From Marinomonas ostreistagni (GTDB lineage Bacteria; Pseudomonadota; Gammaproteobacteria; Pseudomonadales; Marinomonadaceae), in contig NZ_JAEMUH010000005.1 of assembly GCF_016461785.1 (NCBI RefSeq), positions 124,001-188,000 on the forward strand: a stretch of DNA of 64,000 nt, written 5' to 3'. The translations under genes were made by a program, and so were the position numbers. Position 1 is the first letter of the stretch, and each line of letters begins with the position of its first letter. The notes below the pieces were generated by a model. The model did not search any database and was not told where the DNA came from. It was given only the letters and a program-made list of their open reading frames with translations. Shown here one piece after another: positions 1 through 9,398 of the stretch.

Positions 1-1607
1 TGACCCCTTTGACAGATCTTCAGTATGCTCTTGGGGTGCTGATTGTTGTTTTGATTTTAGAAGGTGTTAGACGAGCCTTAACCCCGATTTTAGCCGTCTT
101 GACCGCAATGGTAATTGGCTACATGTTTGTAGCGCACTATCTACCGAGTATGTGGTATTACCGCAATATGCCCGTCAGTCAAATAGTTGAAACCATGTTT
201 CTAATTTCAGGGCGCGGTATTTATGGGCCGTTAATGGGGATCTCAGCAACGCTTGTTACCGTGTTTATTACTTTTGGTGCGTTTGTTCGTATCAGTGGAA
301 CTGGACGACTATTTTCTAATCTAGGTGAGGCTATCGCTGGGAAGTACTCGGGTGGTCCCGCTAAGGTAGCGGTCATCAGTTCTGGTTTATTTGGCACAAT
401 GAGTGGCTCAGCTGTATCAAATGTAGCCTCTACCGGTGTTGTGACCATTCCGTTGATGAAGCGTCTTGGCTATCGTGGCAGCTTTGCTGGCGGAATAGAA
501 ACCGCTGCCAGTGTGGGTGGGGCTATTATGCCACCTGTGATGGGAGCAGCCTCCTTCTTAATGGCGGAAGTGACGGGGGTTCCTTATCGAGACATCATCA
601 TCGCCGCGTCATTAGGTGCTGTGCTCTATTACGCAACGATTTTGCTAATGGTGCACTTGGAAGCAAAGCGCCTGCGCCTTCAAGGAATGCCTATCGATAA
701 AATCCCATCGTGGCGCATTATCGGTCAAGATGCTCATTTGCTAATTCCCTTGATTACGGTTTTTGTGATGCTGATGAGTGGCTTTTCACCACGTCTATCC
801 GCCATCAGTGCAATCGGAGTATGCATTGTTACGTCATGGTTCAAGGCAGAAACACGTATGGGACCGCGACAAGTTTATGAAGCCTTGGCTGAGGCTGGCA
901 AATTAATTTGTATTGTCGCAGTGGCAATCGCTGCCGCTGGGATCATTGTTGCAGGCTTAACAACTACAGGACTGGTCATTGCTATTAGTTCGATTATTCA
1001 TGACGCTTCCGGTGGCCAACTCTGGTTAGCATGTGTGATGGTGGCGCTGGTTAGTCTCTTCTTGGGTATGGGGGTGCCAGTCACACCAGCCTACTTAATT
1101 GTATCCGTCATTGGAGTACCGATTTTAGTCGATTTGGGAGCGCCTTTATTGGGTGCACACTTATTCGTGTTCTATTTCGCTATTCTTGCGGATGCGACCC
1201 CTCCTGTGTCCGTTGCCTCATTCACTGCCGCTGTCATTGCTAAATCGAATGCAATGCGAACTGGCTATGAAGCGTGGAAATTGGCCATTGGTGGTTTAAT
1301 TGTTGCGTTCAGCTTTGTGTTTGTGCCGGCCTTTATGTGGCAAGGCACATTGCTAGAGACCTTGATGATCACTTTCATCAACTTGGTTGCGGTCACCATG
1401 ATAAGCATTGCCTCGATTGGTTACTTCATGTCGCCTGTGTCTGCTTTAGGAAGGGGAATTGCTTTGATTCTGGGAATCACTGTTGGATTCAGTGTCACCT
1501 TGTCTTTAGAGCTACGTTTTCTTTTGTCTTTGTTAATTATTGGGGCTGTTTTGATTGCAGGGCTTCGTGCTCGAAGTCAAGCGATGCCTCAAGTATCCAG
1601 TCGTTAA
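1..1607 (+). CDS. TRAP transporter large (DctM-type) permease, 5' end missing
   Basis: This is the membrane permease of a TRAP transporter, which uses a sodium gradient to import organic acids captured by a periplasmic binding protein. The frame is open to the left edge; a TTG at 9 is only a possible start, so the N-terminus (probably a fused 4-TM DctQ-like part) lies outside. The visible ~532 residues are almost wholly hydrophobic and carry the DctM signature GLFGTMSGSAVSNV (about residues 126-139) followed by TIPLMKRLGY and PPVMGAASF, as in fused TRAP permeases. The stop is 39 nt before the enolase-superfamily gene, so the two are probably co-transcribed. Substrate unknown; the binding protein would be upstream of the window. 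Confidence 0.88.
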   Translation, partial: TPLTDLQYALGVLIVVLILEGVRRALTPILAVLTAMVIGYMFVAHYLPSMWYYRNMPVSQIVETMFLISGRGIYGPLMGISATLVTVFITFGAFVRISGTGRLFSNLGEAIAGKYSGGPAKVAVISSGLFGTMSGSAVSNVASTGVVTIPLMKRLGYRGSFAGGIETAASVGGAIMPPVMGAASFLMAEVTGVPYRDIIIAASLGAVLYYATILLMVHLEAKRLRLQGMPIDKIPSWRIIGQDAHLLIPLITVFVMLMSGFSPRLSAISAIGVCIVTSWFKAETRMGPRQVYEALAEAGKLICIVAVAIAAAGIIVAGLTTTGLVIAISSIIHDASGGQLWLACVMVALVSLFLGMGVPVTPAYLIVSVIGVPILVDLGAPLLGAHLFVFYFAILADATPPVSVASFTAAVIAKSNAMRTGYEAWKLAIGGLIVAFSFVFVPAFMWQGTLLETLMITFINLVAVTMISIASIGYFMSPVSALGRGIALILGITVGFSVTLSLELRFLLSLLIIGAVLIAGLRARSQAMPQVSSR

Positions 1608-1646
1608 TGATTCAATGTATTCGCTTAATAAAAGGCTTGTTAAATT

Positions 1647-2822
1647 ATGAATTCACTTGCACATGCAAACCCAGTTGGAAGTTTACTCGCTTCTGAAACT
1701 ATCAATGCGACGAAAATGACCTTATGGCTGATAGAAAATAAATTAGCGATGAAACGTTCTCAGGGAATTGGTTCGATCGAAAATACTAACAAGCGTATTG
1801 TGATTCGAATTGATACGGATGCGGGCATCTCGGGTTATGGGGAAGCCGCGCCATGGCCTGTGTTTTCTGGGACAACTGAAAATACTTGGAATACGTTATC
1901 AAACTACTTTTGGCCGCTTTTAAAGGGGCAGAATGTGTTTGATATTCCGAAAACAATAAAGCGTCTTAAGCAAACCGTTGTGGGTAACTCGGAAGCTAGA
2001 GCGGCCATTGAAATGGCGCTTTACGATATCGTAGGAAAGGCTTCAGGCCTGCCAATTTATCAATTACTGGGCGGCAAAGTGCGTGATAGCATCCCATTTA
2101 GCTTCTCGTTGGCAAACCCTGATTTAGAAGCTGATCTTCGTTTGGCTAAATCTATGTACGAAGAGGGAAGTCGAATTTTCAAGATCAAAACAGGCTTTGT
2201 GCCGGATCACCGGGATGATGTGAAAAGAGTCGCTAAGATTCGCAGTACCTTGCCTGACGATGTGGATCTTCGTATCGATTACAATCAAGGCCTTCAAGCA
2301 TTCGGTGCAGTTGCCAAACTGAAAGAAATGGAACAGTTTGGCTTAACGTTTATTGAGCAACCACTAAAAGCAACAGATTTAGAGGGTATGGCCGAGTTAA
2401 CTCGTCGCATAGATACGCCTATTTTAGCAGATGAAAGTGTTTTTGATCCCTATGCGGCGATGACGGGGGTTCAAAAGCGTATAGGCGATGCGTTTAGCAT
2501 AAAAATCATGAAATCAGGCGGTTTTGTGGATGCTCAAAAGATCGCGGCCATTGCCGAGATTGCCAATATCCCTTGTTATGGTGGTACGTTATTTGAAGGA
2601 GCTATCGCATTAAATGCGGGAGCTCATTTAATTGCCGCCACGGAAAATATCTCGCTAGGGTGTGAGTTTTATATGCCGAAGTACGTGTTCTCTCCTGAAG
2701 AGCTGGAAGCTGAGGTAAATATTGTTAACGGGACTGTCATTCCCCCATCTGGAGCTGGCTTAGGGTTAGCGATTGATGAAGACGTTTTAGGGCGGACGGC
2801 CGTCAATACGATGTCCCTATAA
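1647..2822 (+). CDS. Mandelate racemase/muconate lactonizing enzyme family protein
   Basis: Enolase-superfamily enzyme of 391 aa, which would abstract a proton alpha to a carboxylate and then racemise, epimerise, dehydrate or cycloisomerise. The capping domain is about residues 20-150 and the barrel follows. It shows the MLE-subgroup pattern: KIK at 179-181, metal ligands D211 (DYN), E237 (IEQP) and D262 (ADES), and the second lysine K286 in SIKIMKSGG. This subgroup includes muconate cycloisomerases, dipeptide epimerases and proline-betaine or hydroxyproline epimerases, so the reaction cannot be assigned. It follows the TRAP permease and ends at a strong terminator, so it probably acts on the imported substrate. 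The ATG at 1647 is weakly supported (AAGG 11 nt upstream). Confidence 0.87.
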   Translation: MNSLAHANPVGSLLASETINATKMTLWLIENKLAMKRSQGIGSIENTNKRIVIRIDTDAGISGYGEAAPWPVFSGTTENTWNTLSNYFWPLLKGQNVFDIPKTIKRLKQTVVGNSEARAAIEMALYDIVGKASGLPIYQLLGGKVRDSIPFSFSLANPDLEADLRLAKSMYEEGSRIFKIKTGFVPDHRDDVKRVAKIRSTLPDDVDLRIDYNQGLQAFGAVAKLKEMEQFGLTFIEQPLKATDLEGMAELTRRIDTPILADESVFDPYAAMTGVQKRIGDAFSIKIMKSGGFVDAQKIAAIAEIANIPCYGGTLFEGAIALNAGAHLIAATENISLGCEFYMPKYVFSPEELEAEVNIVNGTVIPPSGAGLGLAIDEDVLGRTAVNTMSL

Positions 2823-2844
2823 GTCATTTAAGGATCGACCTTGG

Positions 2845-2878
2845 AAAACCTTCTTCGCAAAACCGAAGGAGGTTTTTT
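2845..2878 (+). terminator. Rho-independent terminator after the enolase-superfamily gene
   Basis: A 13-bp stem with one G-T wobble (2845-2857 against 2864-2876) encloses a 6-nt loop and ends in a T run. It lies between two convergent genes; the left arm starts with AAAA, so it may also work on the minus strand for the LacI-type gene. Confidence 0.85.
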
Positions 2879-2884
2879 GGGTGG

Positions 2885-3928
2885 CTAAGGCCAGTTTTCT
2901 GGCAGTCGCTCTTGCATATAGATTTCAAGAAATTTGTTACGTTTATTTTTGCTACTTGGTATTCGTGAATGATGTTCAAGTAGAGTATCTACAGCTGCTT
3001 GTGCGCAGTATTCTGGTTCGTGATCAATCACAGCATCTAGAACGCCTTCTATCAGCATCTCGCGAGAGTTAAGAGTCAGGCCATGAGAAATAAAGATCGT
3101 ATCTTTGAAATCATAGGTGGTCTTGAGTTCGCTAACGAGGTCTGCATTCCATTGAGATATATTATAAATCCCTAAAAACGGAGCATGGGCATTCATATAG
3201 CTGGCAAGGGATTGAATATTCTTTTGATGGTTTTCTTTACCTTCCTTACATTGAAGGATATGCCGTGTCGAAAGTTTTGGGTACTTGGATGAAATCACCT
3301 GACGGAATCCTGTCTCTCTTTCTGCATGAGCCAAGTAGCTTGGGTTACCACTGAGAATCAAAATATCGCCATTTTCATTTGGTGCAAAGCGGGCCATCAT
3401 ATCGGCTGCTAAGCGCCCAGCTTTTCGGTTATCTTCGCCAATGTATTGAGAGCGACCGCAGTTGGGTAGATCAGAAATGATGGTCACAAGCGGCATTTGC
3501 TGAGCCAGCTCTTGCAGAGCATCATTGATAAAGGGGTGGTCATAGGCAACGATAATGGCGCCATCAAACCCACCTCGAATACTTTGAATGCGTGAACGAA
3601 TCACTTCTGGTGTCTGACTTGGGAAGTAGAGGAAGTTACAGGTGAACTGATCAATACTGCGTATCTTTTGATATTCATCGATTGCATCATAAATTCGTTT
3701 GTAGAAAAAACGTTCAGGGTGATGCATCAGTACCGCAAATCGTAGAGGTTTTAGGGGAACAAGCTGTAGGTTTCGGTCAATATTGAGCTCTTTAGCAGCT
3801 TTTAAAACGGATGCTTCTTTAGCAGGTCGAACGCCTCCTCTACCATTTAACACCCTATCGACCGTGGCTTCGCTGACGCCTGCGAGTTCGGCGACCTGCT
3901 TCAGATTAGGCTTAGCTCGTGTGGCCAT
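2885..3928 (-). CDS. LacI/PurR-family transcriptional regulator
   Basis: DNA-binding regulator of 347 aa. The N-terminal helix-turn-helix is typical of LacI (LKQVAELAGVSEATVDRVLN, residues 9-28), with the hinge near residues 45-60. A periplasmic-binding-protein-like effector domain follows (about 62-340), of the type that usually binds sugars or small organic ligands. The start is well supported: AAGGAG lies 9 nt before the ATG. The gene is convergent with the TRAP/enolase pair and precedes nothing on its own strand, so it probably controls the neighbouring catabolic genes and itself. The effector is unknown. Confidence 0.9.
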   Translation of the reverse strand: MATRAKPNLKQVAELAGVSEATVDRVLNGRGGVRPAKEASVLKAAKELNIDRNLQLVPLKPLRFAVLMHHPERFFYKRIYDAIDEYQKIRSIDQFTCNFLYFPSQTPEVIRSRIQSIRGGFDGAIIVAYDHPFINDALQELAQQMPLVTIISDLPNCGRSQYIGEDNRKAGRLAADMMARFAPNENGDILILSGNPSYLAHAERETGFRQVISSKYPKLSTRHILQCKEGKENHQKNIQSLASYMNAHAPFLGIYNISQWNADLVSELKTTYDFKDTIFISHGLTLNSREMLIEGVLDAVIDHEPEYCAQAAVDTLLEHHSRIPSSKNKRNKFLEIYMQERLPENWP

Positions 3929-3988
3929 ATGCAGAGATCTCCTTACATAAAAGTATTCAATAAGAGTGCGTTAAGCGGTCAGCGTTAA

Positions 3989-4000
3989 TAAAGCGCTTGG
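3989..4000. promoter_or_regulatory. Possible LacI-type operator (AAGCGCTT core)
   Basis: The perfect 8-bp palindrome AAGCGCTT at 3991-3998 lies about 63 nt upstream of the LacI-type start and carries the central CG of many LacI/PurR operators. The flanks are only partly symmetric. An autoregulatory role is inference. Confidence 0.3.
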
Positions 4001-4071
4001 ATAATGCAAGTAGGATATCGTTCGCCAGTCTTACAGAATGCATCGTGGCTAGGATTTTATAATAGTGCGAT

Positions 4072-4116
4072 TAAAAAGCCTCAGTAAAGCATTATAAAAC
4101 AGACTCTTACTGAGGC
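4072..4116 (-). terminator. Terminator of the ThDP-dependent enzyme gene
   Basis: Perfect 10-bp inverted repeat GCCTCAGTAA (4078-4087) / TTACTGAGGC (4107-4116), followed on the minus strand by TTTTT. It begins 10 nt after the stop of the minus-strand ThDP enzyme gene. Confidence 0.8.
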
Positions 4117-4125
4117 ATTGGTCAG

Positions 4126-5832
4126 CTATCCTAGGAAAGCCGTTACTGGCACTTCGCTGTCTTCAAGTCGACGCGTATATATGTCTACCAATGTTGGTCC
4201 ATCTGTTGCGAAGGCTTCAGCCAGCGTTTCTGCTAAGTTATTAGGATCCTTTACTGTCCAAGATTTCAATCCATAGGCTTCTGCAACTTTGGCATGATCC
4301 GTAGTCGAGAACTCGGTAGAAAAGTAGCGTTTGCCAAACGAACGGTCTTGCCCTGCTCGGATCCAGCCAAAGCTAGAATTGTTCAATACAATCAAGGTAA
4401 CCGGTAAGTTGTAGCGGACAATGGTTTCGAGTTCCCCTGATGAGAAGCCAAAGCTACCATCTCCCATAATGCCTACGACTTTACGGCCTGTGTTGGCGAA
4501 GTGCGCGCCGACCACCCCTGGTAACGCAAAGCCTAAACCACCATGGAAACGATGGAAGATAAATGAGCGACCAGAACGTTGTGTTTCAAAAAATGCACAT
4601 AAGAAAGGGGTTGGAGTGCCAGGGTCTGAGACAACGATCGCATCATCTGGTAATGACTTCTGTAATTCTGTTACAAAGCGTTCACCGTAAATAGGCATGG
4701 CATTCGATTGGGAGTAGCGGTCGAAGCGCTCTTTCTTTTGAGCTTTTGCTCTGATGGCAGCTTTAAGTCCCCATTCAGATATACGACTTGGCATATTGCT
4801 GCTTATGAGCTGTTTATGGAGAGCATTTAGTGTTTCTTTTGCATCCCCGACTAGGGATACATCGGTTAGATAGTTCGCGCCAATGGATTTAGGGTCGATA
4901 TCTATATGTAAAATCTTCTTTTCACCATTGTGTGGATTAGTGCGCTTTTCACTGGTGACTGAGCCAACGCGACAACCAATGTAGATAAGAGTATCTGCTT
5001 CTCGTAAGACGTCACGAGTGCCAGCGGTAGAACCATTTGTGCCGATGGTGCCGATGGTGAGTGGATGTGTTTCGGTAACCGTACCTTTTGCTGAAATAGT
5101 GGTCCCAATGGGAGCACCTAGGAACTCAGCGAAAGCGATTAGCTCTTCTACTGCACTGGAATGCATCACTCCGCCGCCGCAAATAATTGCGGTCTTTTGA
5201 GCCTCTTTTAATAGACTAATAGCTTTAGATAAATCACCCTCTGTAGGAACTGTCCTGCGACAAGGAAACTGTCCGAAGTCTACATCCCCCCAAATTTCAT
5301 TTTCGTCCAGCTCGCCTTTTAACACGTCGTAAGGAAGGCCAATATGGGCCGCACCGGGCGTGCCGGATGTCATGGCATTGAATGCAGCTCGCATGGCAGT
5401 CGGGACGACTTCTGGGGTTTCTACAACCCGAGTGTATTTTGTAAAAGGGCCGAATAGGGCTTCTTGATCACATTCTGTTAAAACGAAGCGATCACGCCCT
5501 ACGACAGGGATGTCAGAAGTAATCGCGAGAACTGGAATGGTAGTGCCATTAGCTTCCGCAATACCTGGAACCATATAGGTTGCACCAGCACCACTAGGGC
5601 CTTCTACGACCCCCACACGATTAGTTAAACGAGCATAGACATCTGCCATATACCCCGCAGAGCGTTCGTCTCTGGTGAGGATGTGAGTGATACCATGCTC
5701 TAACTTATTTAAGCTGTCATAGAACGGTAGGCTAGTATCTCCACACACGCCAAAAATATGCTTTACCCCCATTTTATCCAGCATTTTTACCATCGCGTCG
5801 GCACCCGTGATTTTCTTCGTTTGTTCAGACAT
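4126..5832 (-). CDS. Thiamine-diphosphate-dependent enzyme, acetolactate-synthase-like
   Basis: Soluble enzyme of 568 aa in the acetolactate synthase/benzoylformate decarboxylase family, which cleaves or joins carbon bonds next to a carbonyl. Three domains are visible: the N-terminal PYR domain with the catalytic-type glutamate in RDERSAGYMADVYAR, the central Rossmann-like domain, and the C-terminal PP domain with the ThDP motif GDGSFGFSSGELET through LNNSSFGWI. No regulatory subunit is nearby, which argues against a biosynthetic acetolactate synthase. The start at 5832 is chosen over 5883 because GGGAG lies 8 nt upstream and the protein begins MSEQTKKITG. The Lrp/AsnC gene is divergent from it and may regulate it. 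Substrate unassigned. Confidence 0.87.
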   Translation of the reverse strand: MSEQTKKITGADAMVKMLDKMGVKHIFGVCGDTSLPFYDSLNKLEHGITHILTRDERSAGYMADVYARLTNRVGVVEGPSGAGATYMVPGIAEANGTTIPVLAITSDIPVVGRDRFVLTECDQEALFGPFTKYTRVVETPEVVPTAMRAAFNAMTSGTPGAAHIGLPYDVLKGELDENEIWGDVDFGQFPCRRTVPTEGDLSKAISLLKEAQKTAIICGGGVMHSSAVEELIAFAEFLGAPIGTTISAKGTVTETHPLTIGTIGTNGSTAGTRDVLREADTLIYIGCRVGSVTSEKRTNPHNGEKKILHIDIDPKSIGANYLTDVSLVGDAKETLNALHKQLISSNMPSRISEWGLKAAIRAKAQKKERFDRYSQSNAMPIYGERFVTELQKSLPDDAIVVSDPGTPTPFLCAFFETQRSGRSFIFHRFHGGLGFALPGVVGAHFANTGRKVVGIMGDGSFGFSSGELETIVRYNLPVTLIVLNNSSFGWIRAGQDRSFGKRYFSTEFSTTDHAKVAEAYGLKSWTVKDPNNLAETLAEAFATDGPTLVDIYTRRLEDSEVPVTAFLG

Positions 5833-6044
5833 TGTTCGCTCCCAAAACTGAGTTTTTTTATCAATAAAATGAAGCGGCTGCATTACGGCTTCTCAGGGTG
5901 TGTGGCACTAATAATCCCTCTGAGGCCAAATAAGTTGGCACGCTTGTTGATCGCTTGTTATTCAGTGTCCTATGCAAAGCGGCCGAATATAACTGTGCAA
6001 AATGTCGGATTTTTTTATATAGCCGGCAAGATGAAGGTATGAAA

Positions 6045-6542
6045 ATGACAAAGTGGTTTAAGAATGAGTTGGATCGAAAATTGGTGGCACTGTTACAGGT
6101 TAATGCGAGGGAATCGACTAGTAGCCTAGCGAAAAAGCTTGGAGTTGCTCGCTCAACAGTACATGAAAGGATTCTCCGACTTGAGAAAACCGGAGTTATC
6201 ACGGGGTATTCCGCGGTATTGAGCCGAAACCCTTCAGAAGGGAATGTGCAAGCTATGGTGATGCTAGAGGTGGAGCAAAAGCGTGGTAAACAAGTCGTCG
6301 CGAGGTTAAACAGTTTTCCAGCCGTTAAAGTTTGTTTGGCGATCAATGGTAATTACGATTATTTCTTGAGCATTGAGCAGCCAACCTTAGAAGAGCTAGA
6401 TGAGTTACTGGACCAAATTGGTGATATCCCTGGTGTCGAACGTTCAACATCTTCGATCGTATTGAGTAGAAAGTTCGACCGTCGATACAAAGAAGTGCTA
6501 GAGATGGTTCGCAGTCAGATTGATGAAGTCGAAAATGGCTAA
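6045..6542 (+). CDS. Lrp/AsnC-family transcriptional regulator
   Basis: Regulator of 165 aa. The N-terminal winged helix-turn-helix has the AsnC pattern (SSLAKKLGVARSTVHERI), and a C-terminal RAM/AsnC ligand domain follows (about residues 75-150) with GNYDYFLSI. Such proteins form octamers that sense amino acids or related small molecules. The ATG at 6045 is preferred because AAGG is 7 nt upstream; ATG 6039 is too close to it and the longer upstream frame has no homology-like sequence. It is divergent from the ThDP-enzyme gene and upstream of the DadA-like gene, so it is the likeliest local regulator of amino-acid-derived catabolism here. Confidence 0.9.
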   Translation: MTKWFKNELDRKLVALLQVNARESTSSLAKKLGVARSTVHERILRLEKTGVITGYSAVLSRNPSEGNVQAMVMLEVEQKRGKQVVARLNSFPAVKVCLAINGNYDYFLSIEQPTLEELDELLDQIGDIPGVERSTSSIVLSRKFDRRYKEVLEMVRSQIDEVENG

Positions 6543-6743
6543 AGTGATGTAGAAAAAGCCACTTTTGATGGGAATCCGGCAATTTGATGGGGGTAGCCAG
6601 GCGTCAAACTGGGTAGATTGAATGCTATTAAGCATCATCTCGATTCAGTATCTACTGACATCTGAGTATTCGAAAAGCGATGAATCCAGTGTTAGAGATG
6701 CACCTAGAAGATTAAGTTCTGACGTTTTATCTGAGGTATTTGA

Positions 6744-7979
6744 ATGACCAGTGTATATGTAGTGGGCAGTGGCATTGTGGGGGTAAGTTGTGCCCTAAAT
6801 TTGCAGGAGAAAGGATTCGATGTAACGTTACTTGATCGCTCAAGTGACGTGAAAGAGACCTCTTTTGGTAACGCGGGCGTCATTGCAAGAAGCTCAGCCT
6901 TTTTGATGAATAACAAAAATCTAATTCCAAATCTGCGAAAATATATCTTTAATCAAAGTTTAGCGGTTCGGTTGGATTATTCGTATTTGATTAAGAATGC
7001 CAACTGGGCATCACGCTTTTTGTATCAGTCTTTATCACATCATTCTGAAAAGAACATTCGCTCACTTGATGCTTTGATTTCTCATGCAGTGCCCGAACAT
7101 AAAAAGTGGCTTGAAAAAAGTGGCCAGCTAGGCCGATTGAAGGAGCTGGGTTGGCTAAAACTTTTTCGCACTGAGCAAGGGGTTCAGGGAACTGTATATG
7201 AGCAGTCCATTTATCGTGAGTTGGGGATAAATATACAGATACTGACTCAAGATGACATTGCATCATTAGAACCTGCTTTAAAACCTATTTATAAAAGTGG
7301 CTTACATATCAAAGATACTGCCTCCGTTGATCACCCTGGTGAGGTGACTCAGCATTATATTGATCTTTTTCTTTCACTCGGTGGTAAGCAAGTAATCGAT
7401 AACGTTTCGAAGATTACTCGTTCAAATGGTGTATTAGTGCTTCATGGCAATAATAAGGAATATCAGGCAGATCGACTTGTACTAGCGGCTGGGCCTTGGT
7501 CAAATGATCTTCTTAAAGGTTTCGCAAAACCTTTGCCCATGTGCTTTGAACGAGGCTATCACCAGCATTTTGATGTTCCAAAGGGGACGACGTTAGAGCG
7601 TCCCTTCTTGGACGCAGATAAGTCGTTTGTTGTAGCTCATACGACGCAAGGTTATCGAGTCACTTGTGGTTCTGAATTGAAAGATAAAGATGCCCCAAAT
7701 TCACCAGACCAATTACAAGCCGTTGTTCCGTTTGCAAAGCAAGCTTTGAATATGGGGAATGTCATAGGAAGTTCGATTTGGAAGGGAAATCGTCCTACGC
7801 TACCTGACTCATTGCCAGCGATTGGCCCATGCCCCGATCAAGAGAATGTGTGGTTGGCTTTTGGCCATCAACATGTGGGTTTCAGTACTGGGCCCATAAC
7901 CGGACGTTTGATTGCAGAAATGGTGGTGGGAGAGCCAACGCTCATTGATGCGACACCGTTTCTGCCCAATCGTTTTTAA
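6744..7979 (+). CDS. FAD-dependent D-amino-acid dehydrogenase-like oxidoreductase
   Basis: DadA/glycine-oxidase family flavoprotein of 411 aa. The N-terminal FAD-binding motif is VVGSGIVGVSCALNLQEKG, and the C-terminal signature WKGNRPTLPDSLPAIGPCP with FGHQHVGFSTGPITG is typical of DadA and hydroxyproline dehydrogenases. It would oxidise a D- or imino-acid and feed electrons to the respiratory chain. GAGG lies 7 nt before the ATG. The following permease gene starts 11 nt after its stop, so the pair forms an operon that may import and oxidise one substrate. It is a distant paralogue of the dehydrogenase at 47526-48818. Confidence 0.87.
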   Translation: MTSVYVVGSGIVGVSCALNLQEKGFDVTLLDRSSDVKETSFGNAGVIARSSAFLMNNKNLIPNLRKYIFNQSLAVRLDYSYLIKNANWASRFLYQSLSHHSEKNIRSLDALISHAVPEHKKWLEKSGQLGRLKELGWLKLFRTEQGVQGTVYEQSIYRELGINIQILTQDDIASLEPALKPIYKSGLHIKDTASVDHPGEVTQHYIDLFLSLGGKQVIDNVSKITRSNGVLVLHGNNKEYQADRLVLAAGPWSNDLLKGFAKPLPMCFERGYHQHFDVPKGTTLERPFLDADKSFVVAHTTQGYRVTCGSELKDKDAPNSPDQLQAVVPFAKQALNMGNVIGSSIWKGNRPTLPDSLPAIGPCPDQENVWLAFGHQHVGFSTGPITGRLIAEMVVGEPTLIDATPFLPNRF

Positions 7980-7990
7980 AGGATGCTCAC

Positions 7991-9325
7991 ATGCGTTTGC
8001 CGACGTTTAAACTGAATCAGCTTAATAATAAAGTGCTATCTGGGTTCGGTGTAGCTATGGCAGGTGCTGTGTTTTTGCTGGCTCTTATTCCGGGGTTAAG
8101 CAGCCTATCCATTGTATCTGCTTTGATATATTGGCTCGTTTGTATCGCTGCTTGGCCGCGTATTAATGAGCGTAATAAGCGTCAGATAGTCTTATTGCTT
8201 GGGGTTGGCTTGGTTGCTCTATTCTTCGCTCTGCAAACAGAGGTGACGATTCCGTTCGTACATTTGCTAGAGGGGAATTTAGGTATTGTGGCGATGTTAA
8301 CGGGGGTTTCCTTTTTAGGTTTATTGCCAGACAACACAAAACAGCAGGCACCTATTACTGGCACAAAAGGGGTCATAAGTACTTGGGCAAGTGTTCAACT
8401 GCTTGGTGCTGTGATTAATATGTCGGCCGTGTTTGTGGTAGGCGATAAACTTCAGCGATTATCTCAAAACATGAGCTCGGAGCAGCTAGCTATTCTGACA
8501 CGAGCCCTGACAAGTGCTGGTTGGTGGTCGCCATTCTTTGCGTCCGTTGCCGTCGCACTATCTATCGCACCGAATGCTGCATTTCACCACCTAGCTATGA
8601 TAGGGGTGCCTATTGCTTTAATGGCTTGTGCCTTGTCTTGCTGGGAGTTTAAACGAAAGGGAGTGACCGCCCACTTTGTGGGATTTCCAATTTCTCTACA
8701 ATCATTATTGTTTCCTGTGGTGCTGGCCGTGCTGGTACTCATTTTTCACTACTATGTCATGCCAGATATAGCGATACTGGCCATTGTGACACTGCTCAGC
8801 CCCGTTTCAGTAGTGACTCTATTGATGCTTAAATCTGGTCCGCGTCATTCAAGGCAGCGTCTAAGAGACCATGCAAATTTTCGCTTAGCGAACATGTCTA
8901 ATGAGTTATCGTTATTCTTAGCTGCGGGCTTCTTAACCACGACGGTGGGCTTGGCGTTGAAGGGGTGGCTCGGTTCAGAGTGGTCTTTATTTGAACACTT
9001 TGGCGCTTTTGAAGCGTATCTATGCTATTTAGCAATTTGTGGTATCGCACTATTAGGTTTGCATCCTATCGTTGGCATTTCCCTTATGAGTTCTTTTGTA
9101 CCGTACACAGAGGTTAATAACACATTACTGGCGTTTGTTTCGTTGTGTTCTTGGGCGGTTGGTACTTCCATTAGTCCGCTTTCTGGAATAAATTTGTCGA
9201 TTTCGGGAAAATACGGGGTCGATAACTATCAATTAGCGAAATATAATTGGTTTTATGGCGCGTTGATGTCAGTCTTAGTAGCGGCTGCATTGTTTGTTTT
9301 AAGTTCTATATTTCCAGCATCTTAA
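7991..9325 (+). CDS. Polytopic membrane protein, probable organic-ion permease
   Basis: Membrane protein of 444 aa with roughly 10-12 hydrophobic helices and a central cytoplasmic loop (about residues 278-303: GPRHSRQRLRDH). The two-halved arrangement and the conserved GTSISPLSGINLSIS segment near the C-terminus resemble ion-transporter-superfamily permeases (CitMHS/ArsB/DcuC-like), but I do not recognise the exact family. GGATG precedes the ATG. Position right behind the DadA-like gene suggests it moves that enzyme's substrate. Function inferred from context only. Confidence 0.7.
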   Translation: MRLPTFKLNQLNNKVLSGFGVAMAGAVFLLALIPGLSSLSIVSALIYWLVCIAAWPRINERNKRQIVLLLGVGLVALFFALQTEVTIPFVHLLEGNLGIVAMLTGVSFLGLLPDNTKQQAPITGTKGVISTWASVQLLGAVINMSAVFVVGDKLQRLSQNMSSEQLAILTRALTSAGWWSPFFASVAVALSIAPNAAFHHLAMIGVPIALMACALSCWEFKRKGVTAHFVGFPISLQSLLFPVVLAVLVLIFHYYVMPDIAILAIVTLLSPVSVVTLLMLKSGPRHSRQRLRDHANFRLANMSNELSLFLAAGFLTTTVGLALKGWLGSEWSLFEHFGAFEAYLCYLAICGIALLGLHPIVGISLMSSFVPYTEVNNTLLAFVSLCSWAVGTSISPLSGINLSISGKYGVDNYQLAKYNWFYGALMSVLVAAALFVLSSIFPAS

Positions 9326-9398
9326 ATAGAATGTGAAGTGGAAAAATTTCCCACTTAGGCGTACACTTTTTATAAATTAATTCCAGTATTGAGCGCAT

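Noticed and set aside
1274..1696. 140-aa plus-strand ORF overlapping the TRAP permease
   Set aside because: Out-of-frame shadow rich in Cys, His and Phe, with no start signal.
5861..6346. Minus-strand 161-aa ORF
   Set aside because: Antisense to the Lrp/AsnC gene, with no family signature.
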